Source of the DNA: Flagellimonas profundi
GTDB lineage: Bacteria > Bacteroidota > Bacteroidia > Flavobacteriales > Flavobacteriaceae
Length of the DNA: 64,000 bases
Assembly (NCBI RefSeq): GCF_017313275.1
Contig: NZ_JAFLNM010000005.1
Location: 62,001 to 126,000 of the forward strand
Reading direction: 5' to 3'
The notes beneath the pieces were generated by a model. That model worked only from the letters and a program-made list of their open reading frames with translations, did not search any database and was not told the origin of the DNA. Made by a program: the position numbers and the translations under genes. This document shows, in pieces, positions 18,992 to 27,958 of the stretch. The first letter of the stretch is position 1. Each line of letters starts with the position of its first letter.

Positions 18992-21900
18992 TTATTCCAA
19001 TGTGATATCAAGGTAGACCGAATGGCGGCCGTACGTTTCATAGAAGGGCTTAAATAGCACACCATCAATGGTAAATTGTAATGTTTCGGGATCCCCTTGA
19101 ATGGATTTGCCAATATCCTTGGCATCCAATGTTACCTTTCGCCAATCGGTTCTGGCTTCTGTTTCTTGTGCCACCAATAATACGGGACCGTAAAAAATAC
19201 TAGCAATGTTCTGCTGGTCCATTACGGGGTTCAGGTGGAATTCAAAAGGCATATTTATATCAATTACATCTCCATCTTTCCATGTACGGTTCAAGTTAAG
19301 ATACTTACCTGGCTCAGCCTTTGCTTTGACCTTCTTCCCGTTTATTTTTACGAAAAAGCCTTTGGTTGCCCAATGAGGCACTCGAATATTCAAATCAAAT
19401 TTCCCCTGGCCCTTTATCGTCAATTGCGTGTTATCTTCTTTAGGAAAAGCTGTTTTCTGTTCAATGGTGATATTTTTATCGGTCCACTCCAAGGTAGAAG
19501 GAACAAATAAATTCACATAGAGTGCACTATTGTTTTGACTTTTGAAATAAATTGAGTTTTGCAGTTTGGTGCTACTTTCCAAAGCTGTTCCGTTACAACA
19601 GGTAAAGCCGGTCATATCGGAATTTCCAAATCTTTTAACGGAACCAGGCCTTAAGGGGACGTGATAGGTATTGGCCGGACTGTCCTCGGCCACCGAAGCA
19701 AGAATATGATTATACAACCCTTTCTCGTAGTAATCCATCAATTCGGTACGCTGGTCAAAAAGAAATAAGTTTTTAGTGAGTTTTAGCATGTTGTAGGTAG
19801 CACATGTTTCATTTTGGCCTCCTGATGAAAATCCATTTTCATATAACGTGGCCGGTTGACCAATAAAACATTCCGCATTTGTAGGGTTCCTTGCCCCGGC
19901 TACACCACCTATGCTATACATGTAATCATTTTTTGCTTTGTACCAGAAGTTATCTGCCACTTGGTAATATTCCGGTAATTCCGAATCACGGTATATTTCG
20001 AGCGCACCCATAATCTGAGGTATATGTTGATTGGCATGCAGACCTCGGAAGGTATCCACGTTTTTCGCCAATCCATGGGAGTGTTCGGCATCACCGAAAA
20101 ACATTTTTATATTGTCGAACAATTGCGCCACTTTCAGATACCTTGGTTCGTCGGTGATCCTGTCCAAACGGGCCATGGCTTCGTTCATACCGCCAAACTC
20201 TCCCGCAATGTAAGTGTTCCACATACCAATAAGCGTATCGGTGGGCAATTGGCTCAACCGGGCATATACCCAATCTCCCATGCCTTTAGCTATTTCTAAG
20301 GCTTTGTCATTGCCACTGACCTCATAAACATCCATTAGACCGGCCAAAATTTTGTGCAGGGTGTAATAGGGTGCCCATATTTGAGTAGGTTGTGTTCCAT
20401 AGGTAGCTCCTTTTTCCAACATAATGAACTGGTCCGGTGGGTAGGCGCTTATAAAACCTTCGCCCCAATTCCAATAATCCGTACGTATACCGTTTTCACT
20501 CAAATCAGAATCGTAGGTTGATTTGCCCGGACCGGGAGGAACGGCGGTAGGGTCATCTACATACGGTCCACCTGTTTTAGCGGGGCGACCTGACATCTGG
20601 GAAAGTTGATACAACACTTCCACCATATAATCCATTTTATCGGCGAAATTGGCTTGCAATTCCTTGTCATAGCCGGTACTCGCATAGGCTTGGGCAATGG
20701 CCGTTAAATAATGGCCCGTAGCATGTCCTCTCAACTTTGTTTCTTGACTGTCCCAAACTCCCAAGGGCTGTGCTCCTTGTGGTTGTTCTTGCCCATAAGC
20801 ATTACGGAACATATAAAGAAAGGAATCCGGATTGGTTTGAGCCAGCGTGCTTATGAACTTGTCTCTATTTTCTATGAATTTTGTTTGATTTCCATGCGCA
20901 TCAACATCCAAAGAAACTTGATCCAGACCAAACACATCCAATGTAAGGTTGGGCGTTTCCGGTTTTTTATTGGCAACAACGGTTACTTTTGCCCTGGGTT
21001 GAAAATCAGTTCCAGCTACTCGACCCGTAACCACGTAATTCCCTGTTTTTGAAACCATGGAATTATCTTTTGGAGCTGGCCATAGCACCCTCACCTTTGG
21101 ACCTTCGATACCAGTACGATACGTTCCTTGAACAAACCTTGGCAATCTAGGTAAAAAGCCTACAGCGGTTTCTACCTCAACATCGGATACGCCCACCAAA
21201 TATTCATTGTACAATTGTGGAGTTTCCGGAGTAAATTTTGGAAGGTCATCTTCGGGTTTTTCCTTTTTCACTACTTCATCGCCTCCTCTTAGAGCAATGT
21301 TGCGAATCGTTCCTATTTGCTTTTCACTCAAAGGGATTCTGTATAATCTGAAATCGTGGATCTTGGCACTTAGATAAGGGTTTCCAGATATAATGGACCT
21401 ACCAATATAGAGTACATTTTCGTGGGTGAACATTTCATCCAATTGCATGTCCATGTTTTCTACCTTACCTACTTGCTTCCCATCAATAAATAGATTGATG
21501 GATTTTGATGGAATATCGAAAACCAAACCAAGATGAACCCATTGGTCAGTTTCAATTTTTGAATCAGGCACAAAAATCTCGTACGTTTTTTCACCGTTTT
21601 TGATGACTTGTACTTGGGAACCTTCTTTCTCTTTGGTTCCAGCCAAAGCAACAAAAAAATGGGTTCGGCCATCTTTTCCGAAATCAAAAAGTGTTTGACC
21701 TGGTTGCAAGGATTTAAAATTTACCCAAGTCGTGATGCTCAACGATTCTTCACCTTCCAAAGATTCACCAGGAATGGAAACATAGGATTTGTCTTCTGCA
21801 GACAAAGAAAGCACTTTGCCAAACTGCCCATCATCTTCAAACTGGGTATCCGAGCCATAAACTCTCCCATGAAGATTGTTTCTAGACCAATCTTTGGCAT

Positions 21901-22039
21901 CTCCATCAAAAATATAGCGGGCAATCATTCCAGTTTCACCAATCCCATCCAAAATTTGGTTTCCACTTTGTGCTTGTACAAAGTTTGTGGACCAAACGAG
22001 TAAGGATAGTACCGCAATGAATAATTTTATCGGTTTCAT
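18992..22039 (-). CDS. Multidomain GH127/GH146-type beta-L-arabinofuranosidase with LamG domain
   Basis: 1015 aa, secreted (signal peptide ending near FVQAQ). Domains in order: LamG/concanavalin-like (about 35-245, SLSITTWVNF and WVHLGLVFD), an Ig-like segment (about 280-350), the DUF1680 catalytic barrel (about 360-860) and a beta-sandwich (to 1015). The zinc/nucleophile set is intact: Glu744 and Cys746 in GQNETCATYNMLKL, and Cys814-Cys815 in GFTCCNGTALES. The motifs are closer to the long GH127/GH146-like group than to the shorter enzyme at 9304, so the two probably differ in linkage or chain position attacked. It lies 41 bp downstream of the hydroxyproline epimerase gene in one operon. Confidence 0.87.
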   Translation of the reverse strand: MKPIKLFIAVLSLLVWSTNFVQAQSGNQILDGIGETGMIARYIFDGDAKDWSRNNLHGRVYGSDTQFEDDGQFGKVLSLSAEDKSYVSIPGESLEGEESLSITTWVNFKSLQPGQTLFDFGKDGRTHFFVALAGTKEKEGSQVQVIKNGEKTYEIFVPDSKIETDQWVHLGLVFDIPSKSINLFIDGKQVGKVENMDMQLDEMFTHENVLYIGRSIISGNPYLSAKIHDFRLYRIPLSEKQIGTIRNIALRGGDEVVKKEKPEDDLPKFTPETPQLYNEYLVGVSDVEVETAVGFLPRLPRFVQGTYRTGIEGPKVRVLWPAPKDNSMVSKTGNYVVTGRVAGTDFQPRAKVTVVANKKPETPNLTLDVFGLDQVSLDVDAHGNQTKFIENRDKFISTLAQTNPDSFLYMFRNAYGQEQPQGAQPLGVWDSQETKLRGHATGHYLTAIAQAYASTGYDKELQANFADKMDYMVEVLYQLSQMSGRPAKTGGPYVDDPTAVPPGPGKSTYDSDLSENGIRTDYWNWGEGFISAYPPDQFIMLEKGATYGTQPTQIWAPYYTLHKILAGLMDVYEVSGNDKALEIAKGMGDWVYARLSQLPTDTLIGMWNTYIAGEFGGMNEAMARLDRITDEPRYLKVAQLFDNIKMFFGDAEHSHGLAKNVDTFRGLHANQHIPQIMGALEIYRDSELPEYYQVADNFWYKAKNDYMYSIGGVAGARNPTNAECFIGQPATLYENGFSSGGQNETCATYNMLKLTKNLFLFDQRTELMDYYEKGLYNHILASVAEDSPANTYHVPLRPGSVKRFGNSDMTGFTCCNGTALESSTKLQNSIYFKSQNNSALYVNLFVPSTLEWTDKNITIEQKTAFPKEDNTQLTIKGQGKFDLNIRVPHWATKGFFVKINGKKVKAKAEPGKYLNLNRTWKDGDVIDINMPFEFHLNPVMDQQNIASIFYGPVLLVAQETEARTDWRKVTLDAKDIGKSIQGDPETLQFTIDGVLFKPFYETYGRHSVYLDITLE

Positions 22040-22080
22040 ACTAATTATCTCAACATTTATTTTCTAAACTGATTAATGCA

Positions 22081-23088
22081 TTACAGGACTTGAAACCCGT
22101 GTGCATAAGGGTCATCATCATCTATTATAATATTATTATAACCAATTACTTGAGCCCAACCCTGAATGCTAGGGACAATGGCCTGTTTTCCATCCAAGGT
22201 GGTTTCTGCCTCGACCTTTCCCACGAACTTGCTTCCTATGATGCTTTCATGTACAAAAGGCTCTCCCAGATTTAGTTTTCCTTTCGAATATAGTTGTGCC
22301 ATACGAGCCGAAGTCCCCGTACCACAAGGAGACCGGTCTATGGCCTTATCCCCATAAAAAACAGCATTCCTACCCGATGACGAGGCATCCAAGGGGTTGC
22401 CCGTCCACATCATGTGGCTAACATCCCTTATGGTCGGATTTTCCGGATGGACAAACATATCGGGGTACTTTTCATTTATTTTTTTTCGGACCACTTGTGA
22501 AAAGTGAATTATTTGACCTGCCGAATAATCCTGCAATCCCGTAAAGTTTTGTTGTGGATCCACAATGGCATAATAATTTCCTCCATAGGCCACATCAAAA
22601 GTAATTTCACCCAACTCTGGACATACCACCGTTAAGTTCTCGGCAGCCAAATACGATTTTACGTTCACGAGTTTTACCCATTCCACTTTTTTGCCGGTCA
22701 ATTGGTATTCGATTTCAACCAGTCCCGCAGGGGCCTCCATTCTAATCTTGCCCGGTGTTTTTGGAACAATCAGCCCTTCTTCGATCGCAACCGTAATAGT
22801 TCCTATCGTGCCATGGCCACACATGGGCAAACAGCCCGATGTTTCTATAAAAAGGATGGCAAAATCATTCTCCGGGCTGTGCGGTGCCATCAAAATGCTT
22901 CCGCTCATCATATCGTGCCCGCGCGGCTCAAACATCAATCCCCGTCTGATCCAGTCGTACTCTTTTAAAAAGTGCTGACGCTTCTCGCTCATATCCTTGC
23001 CCATTAAATTAGGGCCTCCACCTGCAACGACCCTCACGGGATTCCCGCAAGTATGTGCGTCTACACAAAAAAATGTTTTTCTGGCCAC
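22081..23088 (-). CDS. 4-hydroxyproline 2-epimerase (proline racemase family)
   Basis: 335 aa. It interconverts trans-4-hydroxy-L-proline and cis-4-hydroxy-D-proline in the cytoplasm, the first step of bacterial hydroxyproline breakdown. Both catalytic cysteines are present: Cys90 in PMCGHGTIG and Cys255 in DRSPCGTGTSAR. The second Cys argues against trans-3-hydroxyproline dehydratase, which carries Thr there. The N-terminal motif VDAHTCGNPVRVV is also typical. The start codon is GTG, 3 bp after the ALDH stop, implying translational coupling. Proline racemase activity cannot be excluded from sequence, but the DapA/ALDH neighbours point strongly to hydroxyproline. Confidence 0.9.
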   Translation of the reverse strand: MARKTFFCVDAHTCGNPVRVVAGGGPNLMGKDMSEKRQHFLKEYDWIRRGLMFEPRGHDMMSGSILMAPHSPENDFAILFIETSGCLPMCGHGTIGTITVAIEEGLIVPKTPGKIRMEAPAGLVEIEYQLTGKKVEWVKLVNVKSYLAAENLTVVCPELGEITFDVAYGGNYYAIVDPQQNFTGLQDYSAGQIIHFSQVVRKKINEKYPDMFVHPENPTIRDVSHMMWTGNPLDASSSGRNAVFYGDKAIDRSPCGTGTSARMAQLYSKGKLNLGEPFVHESIIGSKFVGKVEAETTLDGKQAIVPSIQGWAQVIGYNNIIIDDDDPYAHGFQVL

Positions 23089-23091
23089 TCG

Positions 23092-24615
23092 CTATTTTTT
23101 TAAATGGTCTGGCAATAGTTCCATGGGAAAAGATTGATAGCTAATAGGTCTCACCCAACGTTTGATCGAGTGGATGCCCACAGCCGTAAACCTTGAATCG
23201 GTGGACGCGGGATAAGGTCCTCCGTGCTGCATGGACGGACATACTTCCACACCCGTGGGAACTCCATTATAAATGATCCTTCCCACTCTATTTTGCAACG
23301 CTTCCACTATTTCCAATAGGTTTGCACCATCATCATTCTCAGCGATAAGGGTTCCAGTCAACTGACCTTCCAATCCTTCTATAATCTGAAGAAGTTCGGC
23401 TTCATCCTCACATTGAACCACTAGCGAAAACGGCCCAAAGACCTCCTGATGCATTTTGGGGTTTTTCAGAAATGCCGATCCAGAAACACTGGCAATAATC
23501 GAAGCTGCATCATTCACACTTAAATCCCCATCATATTTGCCAACTACCTCTACTCCCTCCTGAGCGATAACATCCTCTCCTTTGGACTCGTATCCTTTTT
23601 TAATATTGGGATGTAGCATGGTCTGGGGGGCAATGGTAATGGTTTCTTTAGCCAATTCTTGAATAAAGGCTTCGGTATCTTTACTCTTTACCGTTAACAA
23701 AAGCCCCGGATTTGTACAAAACTGCCCTGTACCCAAACTGATGGATCCCGCATAGGTCTTTGCCAGCTCACTTGCTCTTTTGGATATAGCATTTGCCGTC
23801 ATGATCACAGGATTGACACTCCCCATTTCCGCAAAAACAGGTATAGGTTCATCTCGCTTGGCAGCCAAATCAAAAAGTGCCCTTCCCCCTCCAATGCTAC
23901 CGGTAAATCCAACAGCCTTTATTTTTGGGTGGTTCACTAAATCAATTCCGGTCTGTACTGCTCCATTAACACTTGAAAAAACACCCTTCGGCATTCCTGT
24001 TTTTTCCGCAGCCTTTACAATGGCCGAAGCCACCAATTCGTTGGTACCTGCATGCATAGGGTGACCTTTTACGATTACCGGGCAACCAGAAGCCAAAGCA
24101 CTTGCCGTATCCCCGCCCGCTGTGGAGTAGGCCAATGGGAAATTACTGGCTCCAAAAACCGCCACGGGCCCTAAGGGAATCATAGTTTTCCGTAAATCTG
24201 CTTTGGGCTGGGGTTTTCTGTCCGGTTGAGCTGAATCAAAGGTGTTTTCACGCCAGTCATCATTGGAAACAAGCTCAGCAAACGAGCGTAACTGGAAAAC
24301 AGTTCTTCCACGTTCTCCAATGGCCCTCCCTTCTGGGAGGCCGGATTCCAACATATAGGTGTCGATCAATTCCTGGTCCAAAGCCAAAATTTCATCGGCA
24401 ATGGTGTTCAGAAAATCTGCTCGTTGTTTTCCCGGAGTTCTTCTAAATGTTTTAAAAGCTTCCCAAGCCAGTTCGGCAGCACTTTCTATTTCTTCTTTTG
24501 TTGCTTCCAAAAACACTGTGGGGTTCTGAACATTCTCCTTTGGATCAATGGTCCTGAACTCCGTGGACCCGTCAGCCTTAAATTGTCCTGCAATACAGTT
24601 TTTACCTGTAATCAT
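23092..24615 (-). CDS. Alpha-ketoglutarate semialdehyde (2,5-dioxovalerate) dehydrogenase
   Basis: 507 aa aldehyde dehydrogenase oxidising 2,5-dioxopentanoate to 2-oxoglutarate, the last step of both hydroxyproline and oxidative pentose/aldarate catabolism. Active-site Cys300 lies in GTGQFCTNPG and the general base Glu263 in FAEMGSVNP; the Rossmann motif FTGSIGGGRAL is present. The unusual GQFCTNPG and long C-terminal form match the NADP-type KGSA dehydrogenase subfamily. It overlaps the DapA-family gene by 4 nt (ATGA) and is followed after 3 bp by the epimerase, so the three are tightly coupled. Confidence 0.9.
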   Translation of the reverse strand: MITGKNCIAGQFKADGSTEFRTIDPKENVQNPTVFLEATKEEIESAAELAWEAFKTFRRTPGKQRADFLNTIADEILALDQELIDTYMLESGLPEGRAIGERGRTVFQLRSFAELVSNDDWRENTFDSAQPDRKPQPKADLRKTMIPLGPVAVFGASNFPLAYSTAGGDTASALASGCPVIVKGHPMHAGTNELVASAIVKAAEKTGMPKGVFSSVNGAVQTGIDLVNHPKIKAVGFTGSIGGGRALFDLAAKRDEPIPVFAEMGSVNPVIMTANAISKRASELAKTYAGSISLGTGQFCTNPGLLLTVKSKDTEAFIQELAKETITIAPQTMLHPNIKKGYESKGEDVIAQEGVEVVGKYDGDLSVNDAASIIASVSGSAFLKNPKMHQEVFGPFSLVVQCEDEAELLQIIEGLEGQLTGTLIAENDDGANLLEIVEALQNRVGRIIYNGVPTGVEVCPSMQHGGPYPASTDSRFTAVGIHSIKRWVRPISYQSFPMELLPDHLKK

Positions 24616-25535
24616 ACTACACTATTTATATTTTTATATTCCGGAAGTTCCGGTCTATTCTTCATTGCGGTTTCTATTACCTTTAAAACTCTTTCCCTTT
24701 CCGCTCCTTGCAATGGCAATCTAGGGGCACGTACATGTTCGGTACCGATTCCCGTAGCGACTTCCGCCAACTTTATGTTTTGTACCAATTGCGGACTGAT
24801 GTCCAGCTCCAACAATGGCATGAACCATCGATATATCTCCAAAGCTTCCTGAATTCTTCCTGCTTTTACAAGCTCGTAAATAGCCACTGTTTCGGCAGGA
24901 TACGCGCAAACCAATCCAGCTACCCAACCAACAGCTCCGATTACTAGGCTCTCCAAGCCCAATGTATCAACCCCCGTAAAGACTTTGACTCGATCTCCAA
25001 ACTTGTTTTGAATTCTAATTACATTGGTGATATCTCGAGTGGATTCCTTTATAGCCTGAATATTATCGCATTCAATCAATTCCTCAAGCATATCCAAAGT
25101 CACTTCAATCTTATAATCCACGGGATTATTGTAGAGCATAATGGGCAGTGAAGTACTGTTCGCGACAGCCTTGAAATAGGCAACGGTCTCGTAATCCGTC
25201 GCTTTGTAGCGCATTGGTGGCAAAAGCATTAACCCGTTTGCACCCACTTTCTCTGCTCGTTGGGCTGCCTCAATGGCTGCTTTGGTACTTTGCTCGGCCA
25301 CGTTCATTATTATTGGAATTTTACCATTGGCCAATTCGAGTGACTTTTTTATCAGGGTTTCTTTCTCTTCTTGTACCAAGGTACTCGCTTCTCCCAAAGT
25401 GCCCCCGAGAATTATTCCGTGAACCCCGGCTTCAATCTGCGCCTTGATGTTCTTTTCGAACATGACAAGATCTAACTTGTCTTCACTTGTAAACTTCGTA
25501 GTTACAGCAGGCATTACGCCCTCCCATTTTACCAT
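24612..25535 (-). CDS. DapA-superfamily enzyme, probable 1-pyrroline-4-hydroxy-2-carboxylate deaminase
   Basis: 307 aa class I aldolase-like TIM barrel. The Schiff-base lysine is in QAIKESTRD (about residue 166) and the conserved tyrosine in IMLYNNPVDY. GGTLGEASTL is the family carboxylate-binding loop. Next to a 4-hydroxyproline epimerase and KGSA dehydrogenase, the expected reaction is deamination of pyrroline-4-hydroxy-2-carboxylate to KGSA. An alternative is L-2-keto-3-deoxyarabonate dehydratase, which gives the same product from L-arabinose. That is worth keeping in mind beside arabinofuranosidases, but the epimerase neighbour favours the hydroxyproline role. First gene of the operon; 135 bp separate it from the divergent AraC gene. 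Confidence 0.8.
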   Translation of the reverse strand: MVKWEGVMPAVTTKFTSEDKLDLVMFEKNIKAQIEAGVHGIILGGTLGEASTLVQEEKETLIKKSLELANGKIPIIMNVAEQSTKAAIEAAQRAEKVGANGLMLLPPMRYKATDYETVAYFKAVANSTSLPIMLYNNPVDYKIEVTLDMLEELIECDNIQAIKESTRDITNVIRIQNKFGDRVKVFTGVDTLGLESLVIGAVGWVAGLVCAYPAETVAIYELVKAGRIQEALEIYRWFMPLLELDISPQLVQNIKLAEVATGIGTEHVRAPRLPLQGAERERVLKVIETAMKNRPELPEYKNINSVV

Positions 25536-25670
25536 AGTCTTCTTAAATTATTTCCATCTAAAATTACAAAGCCGATCCCACTATCTTTTATATCATTATT
25601 AGCTTATTATTATACTATATTACCCTATTTTAGCTGTAAAATAATTTTTTGAAATAATTTAAGCTCATCA

Positions 25671-26513
25671 ATGAAAGTCCTCCCCTTTAAAATACCCAAA
25701 CCCAAGAACGAGGCACTTGTCTATCAAATTGACAGGGAACAGGTGTTTTATGACCAATTGCACCAGCACGGGGAAATTCAGATCAGCTATGTGGAAAAAG
25801 GAGCTGGCTCCCTTATTGTGGGCGACAGTATAAATGAATATAAGGCCGGTGACGTTTTAGTGATCGGGAGTTATATCCCTCACGTATTTCGCAGCGACAC
25901 CCGGATCAAGGAGGAATCTTTGATGCACACCCTGTTTTTTGATGAAGATTCCTTTGGTAAGGATTTTTTTCAGCTTACGGACCTATCATCAACCCAAAAT
26001 TTCTTTAAGAAATCGGTATTTGGGATGCGTATCCTTTCTCGGAAAAGCAAAATCATTCCCTTGTTCAATGCGCTATCACATCAAAACAAAGTGGAACAAA
26101 TCGCATCGTTGTTGATGATCATCAATCAAATCAACAAGTCGAAAACCACCCCCCTTTCCTCCTTTGTTTATCGAAAATCGTTTACCGATGACGAGGGTAA
26201 GCGAATGAGCCAGGTGTACGAATATGCCATGGAGCGATATGCGGAGCCGATTACATTGGATGAGATAGCGGAAAGGGCCAATATGAGTAAAAATGCATTC
26301 TGCAGATATTTTAAAAAGCGGACCAATAAAACTTTCTTTCAGTTTTTGATTGAAATACGGATTGAAAATGCCTGTAAAATTCTCATCAAAAACCCTGAAC
26401 TGTCCATTGCCGCAATTGCGGAACAATGCGGATTCAACAATATTGCCAATTTTAACCGCAAGTTCAAGACGTTCAAACATTGCACACCAACCCAATACCG
26501 CAATCAATTTTAA
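25671..26513 (+). CDS. AraC-family transcriptional regulator with cupin sensor domain
   Basis: 280 aa. The N-terminal cupin-like domain (HQHGEIQISYVEKGAGSL, about residues 25-100) would bind a small ligand. The C-terminal double helix-turn-helix (about 180-280) carries family motifs TLDEIAERANMSKNAFCRYF and AAIAEQCGFNNIANFNRKFK. It is divergently transcribed from the hydroxyproline genes across 135 bp of very AT-rich DNA, the usual arrangement for the regulator of that pathway in Bacteroidota. The probable signal is hydroxyproline or an intermediate (inference). Confidence 0.9.
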   Translation: MKVLPFKIPKPKNEALVYQIDREQVFYDQLHQHGEIQISYVEKGAGSLIVGDSINEYKAGDVLVIGSYIPHVFRSDTRIKEESLMHTLFFDEDSFGKDFFQLTDLSSTQNFFKKSVFGMRILSRKSKIIPLFNALSHQNKVEQIASLLMIINQINKSKTTPLSSFVYRKSFTDDEGKRMSQVYEYAMERYAEPITLDEIAERANMSKNAFCRYFKKRTNKTFFQFLIEIRIENACKILIKNPELSIAAIAEQCGFNNIANFNRKFKTFKHCTPTQYRNQF

Positions 26514-26584
26514 AGGGAAAACTATTACCCCTTGGATGCTGAAAACTTTATCCATAATTTCAATCTTTATTCAGCGCTACGAGT

Positions 26585-27955
26585 TTGTACACTATTATTG
26601 ACATAGAAACCACAGGAAACGGAATCAAAGGCAACAGGATTACCGAGATTTCCATTTTTAAATATGATGACGGACAAATTGTGGACGAATTTACCTCATT
26701 GGTCAATCCGGAAAGTCCCATTCCCTATTTTATAACCGGCCTTACGGGAATCGATGATCAGATGGTGCAAAACGCACCTACTTTCCAAGAGGTTGCCCAA
26801 AACATCCTGCATATTACCGAGGGATGCATTTTTGTGGCCCACTCTGTTAATTTTGACTATGGTGTGATCAAAGAAGAGTTCCGACAAATAGGTATTGATT
26901 TTACCAGAAAAAAACTCTGTACGGTCCGTCTATCTCGAAAGTTGATACCGGGACTCCGTTCCTACAGCTTGGGAAAATTGTGTTCCGCTGTGGACATTCC
27001 CTTGGTAGATCGCCACCGTGCTCGCGGAGATGCACATGCTACGGTGCTTTTGTTCGAAAAACTTTTGGGAAAACCCGAATCCAAAATGGTATTCAAAAAA
27101 TTCTTGAACGCCCGAAGTCAGGAAGCGACCCTTCCACCACATTTGCCCAAAGCTGTTTTTGATAAAATCCCCCAAAAACCGGGCATCTATTATTTTATGA
27201 ATCAGAATGGGGAAATCATTTATGTGGGAAAGGCCATTAACCTTAAAAAAAGGGTGCTGGGACACTTTTACGACAAAAGCCGCAAGGAAATTCAAATGTG
27301 CGGGGAGACGGCTAATATCGACTTTAAGCTGGCCGGCAGCGAATTAGTGGCACTCTTGATGGAATCCGCGGAAATAAAACGGCTTTTTCCACCCTATAAC
27401 CGTGCGCAAAAAAGACAAGGCAGACAGTACGCTATTTTTGCCTATGAGGACCGAAATGGAATTACACACTTGGCTTACAACACCATTAAAGGGGTTCCAA
27501 GTCCCTTGAAAGTGTTCCATAATCAAACCGAATGCCGAGCATATCTGGAAGAAGTATGCAAAGGTTTTTCACTTTGCCCCAAATATTGCCATCTGCAGCA
27601 GACCAATTCAGCTTGCTCCCATCATGAAATTAATACCTGCGAAGGAATTTGCAGAGGCGAAGAGTCCCCAAAAGAATACAACCAGAAAGTCGAGGAAGCG
27701 ATAGCACATATGAAAATACTGTCCTCTGAAGTACGTATTATTAAAGAAAAGGGCAGGAACGAAAACGAAAGCGCGGTTATTTTAATTGCAGATGGCATTT
27801 ACAAAGGCTTTGGTTTTATCGATACGAACATTGAAGTATCCTCCATTGAAGATATTGAGGCCTTCATCAGCCCGCAGAAACATACTTTGGAAACAGAAAG
27901 TATCCTTACCCACTATTTTTTGAAGCACAACAAAAACCAAATTCCTGCTTCTTAA
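26585..27955 (+). CDS. DEDDh exonuclease fused to a GIY-YIG nuclease domain
   Basis: 456 aa. The N-terminal DnaQ/epsilon-type 3'-5' exonuclease has all five acids or histidines: Asp6 and Glu8 (DIETTG), Asp91 (NFDYG), His144 and Asp149 (HRARGDAH). From residue about 198 a UvrC/Cho-like GIY-YIG nuclease follows (PGIYYF at 199-204, IIYVGKAINLKKRV at 211-224). A C-terminal region with several Cys/His (CPKYCHLQQTNSACSHHEI) may bind metal. It probably acts in DNA repair on damaged strands. The start is TTG at 26585, which places DIETTG at the expected distance. Confidence 0.87.
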   Translation: MYTIIDIETTGNGIKGNRITEISIFKYDDGQIVDEFTSLVNPESPIPYFITGLTGIDDQMVQNAPTFQEVAQNILHITEGCIFVAHSVNFDYGVIKEEFRQIGIDFTRKKLCTVRLSRKLIPGLRSYSLGKLCSAVDIPLVDRHRARGDAHATVLLFEKLLGKPESKMVFKKFLNARSQEATLPPHLPKAVFDKIPQKPGIYYFMNQNGEIIYVGKAINLKKRVLGHFYDKSRKEIQMCGETANIDFKLAGSELVALLMESAEIKRLFPPYNRAQKRQGRQYAIFAYEDRNGITHLAYNTIKGVPSPLKVFHNQTECRAYLEEVCKGFSLCPKYCHLQQTNSACSHHEINTCEGICRGEESPKEYNQKVEEAIAHMKILSSEVRIIKEKGRNENESAVILIADGIYKGFGFIDTNIEVSSIEDIEAFISPQKHTLETESILTHYFLKHNKNQIPAS

Positions 27956-27958
27956 GGA

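Noticed and set aside
24612..25535. True dihydrodipicolinate synthase (lysine pathway)
   Set aside because: Position in a tightly coupled cluster with epimerase and KGSA dehydrogenase fits the deaminase/dehydratase branch of the superfamily better than lysine biosynthesis.
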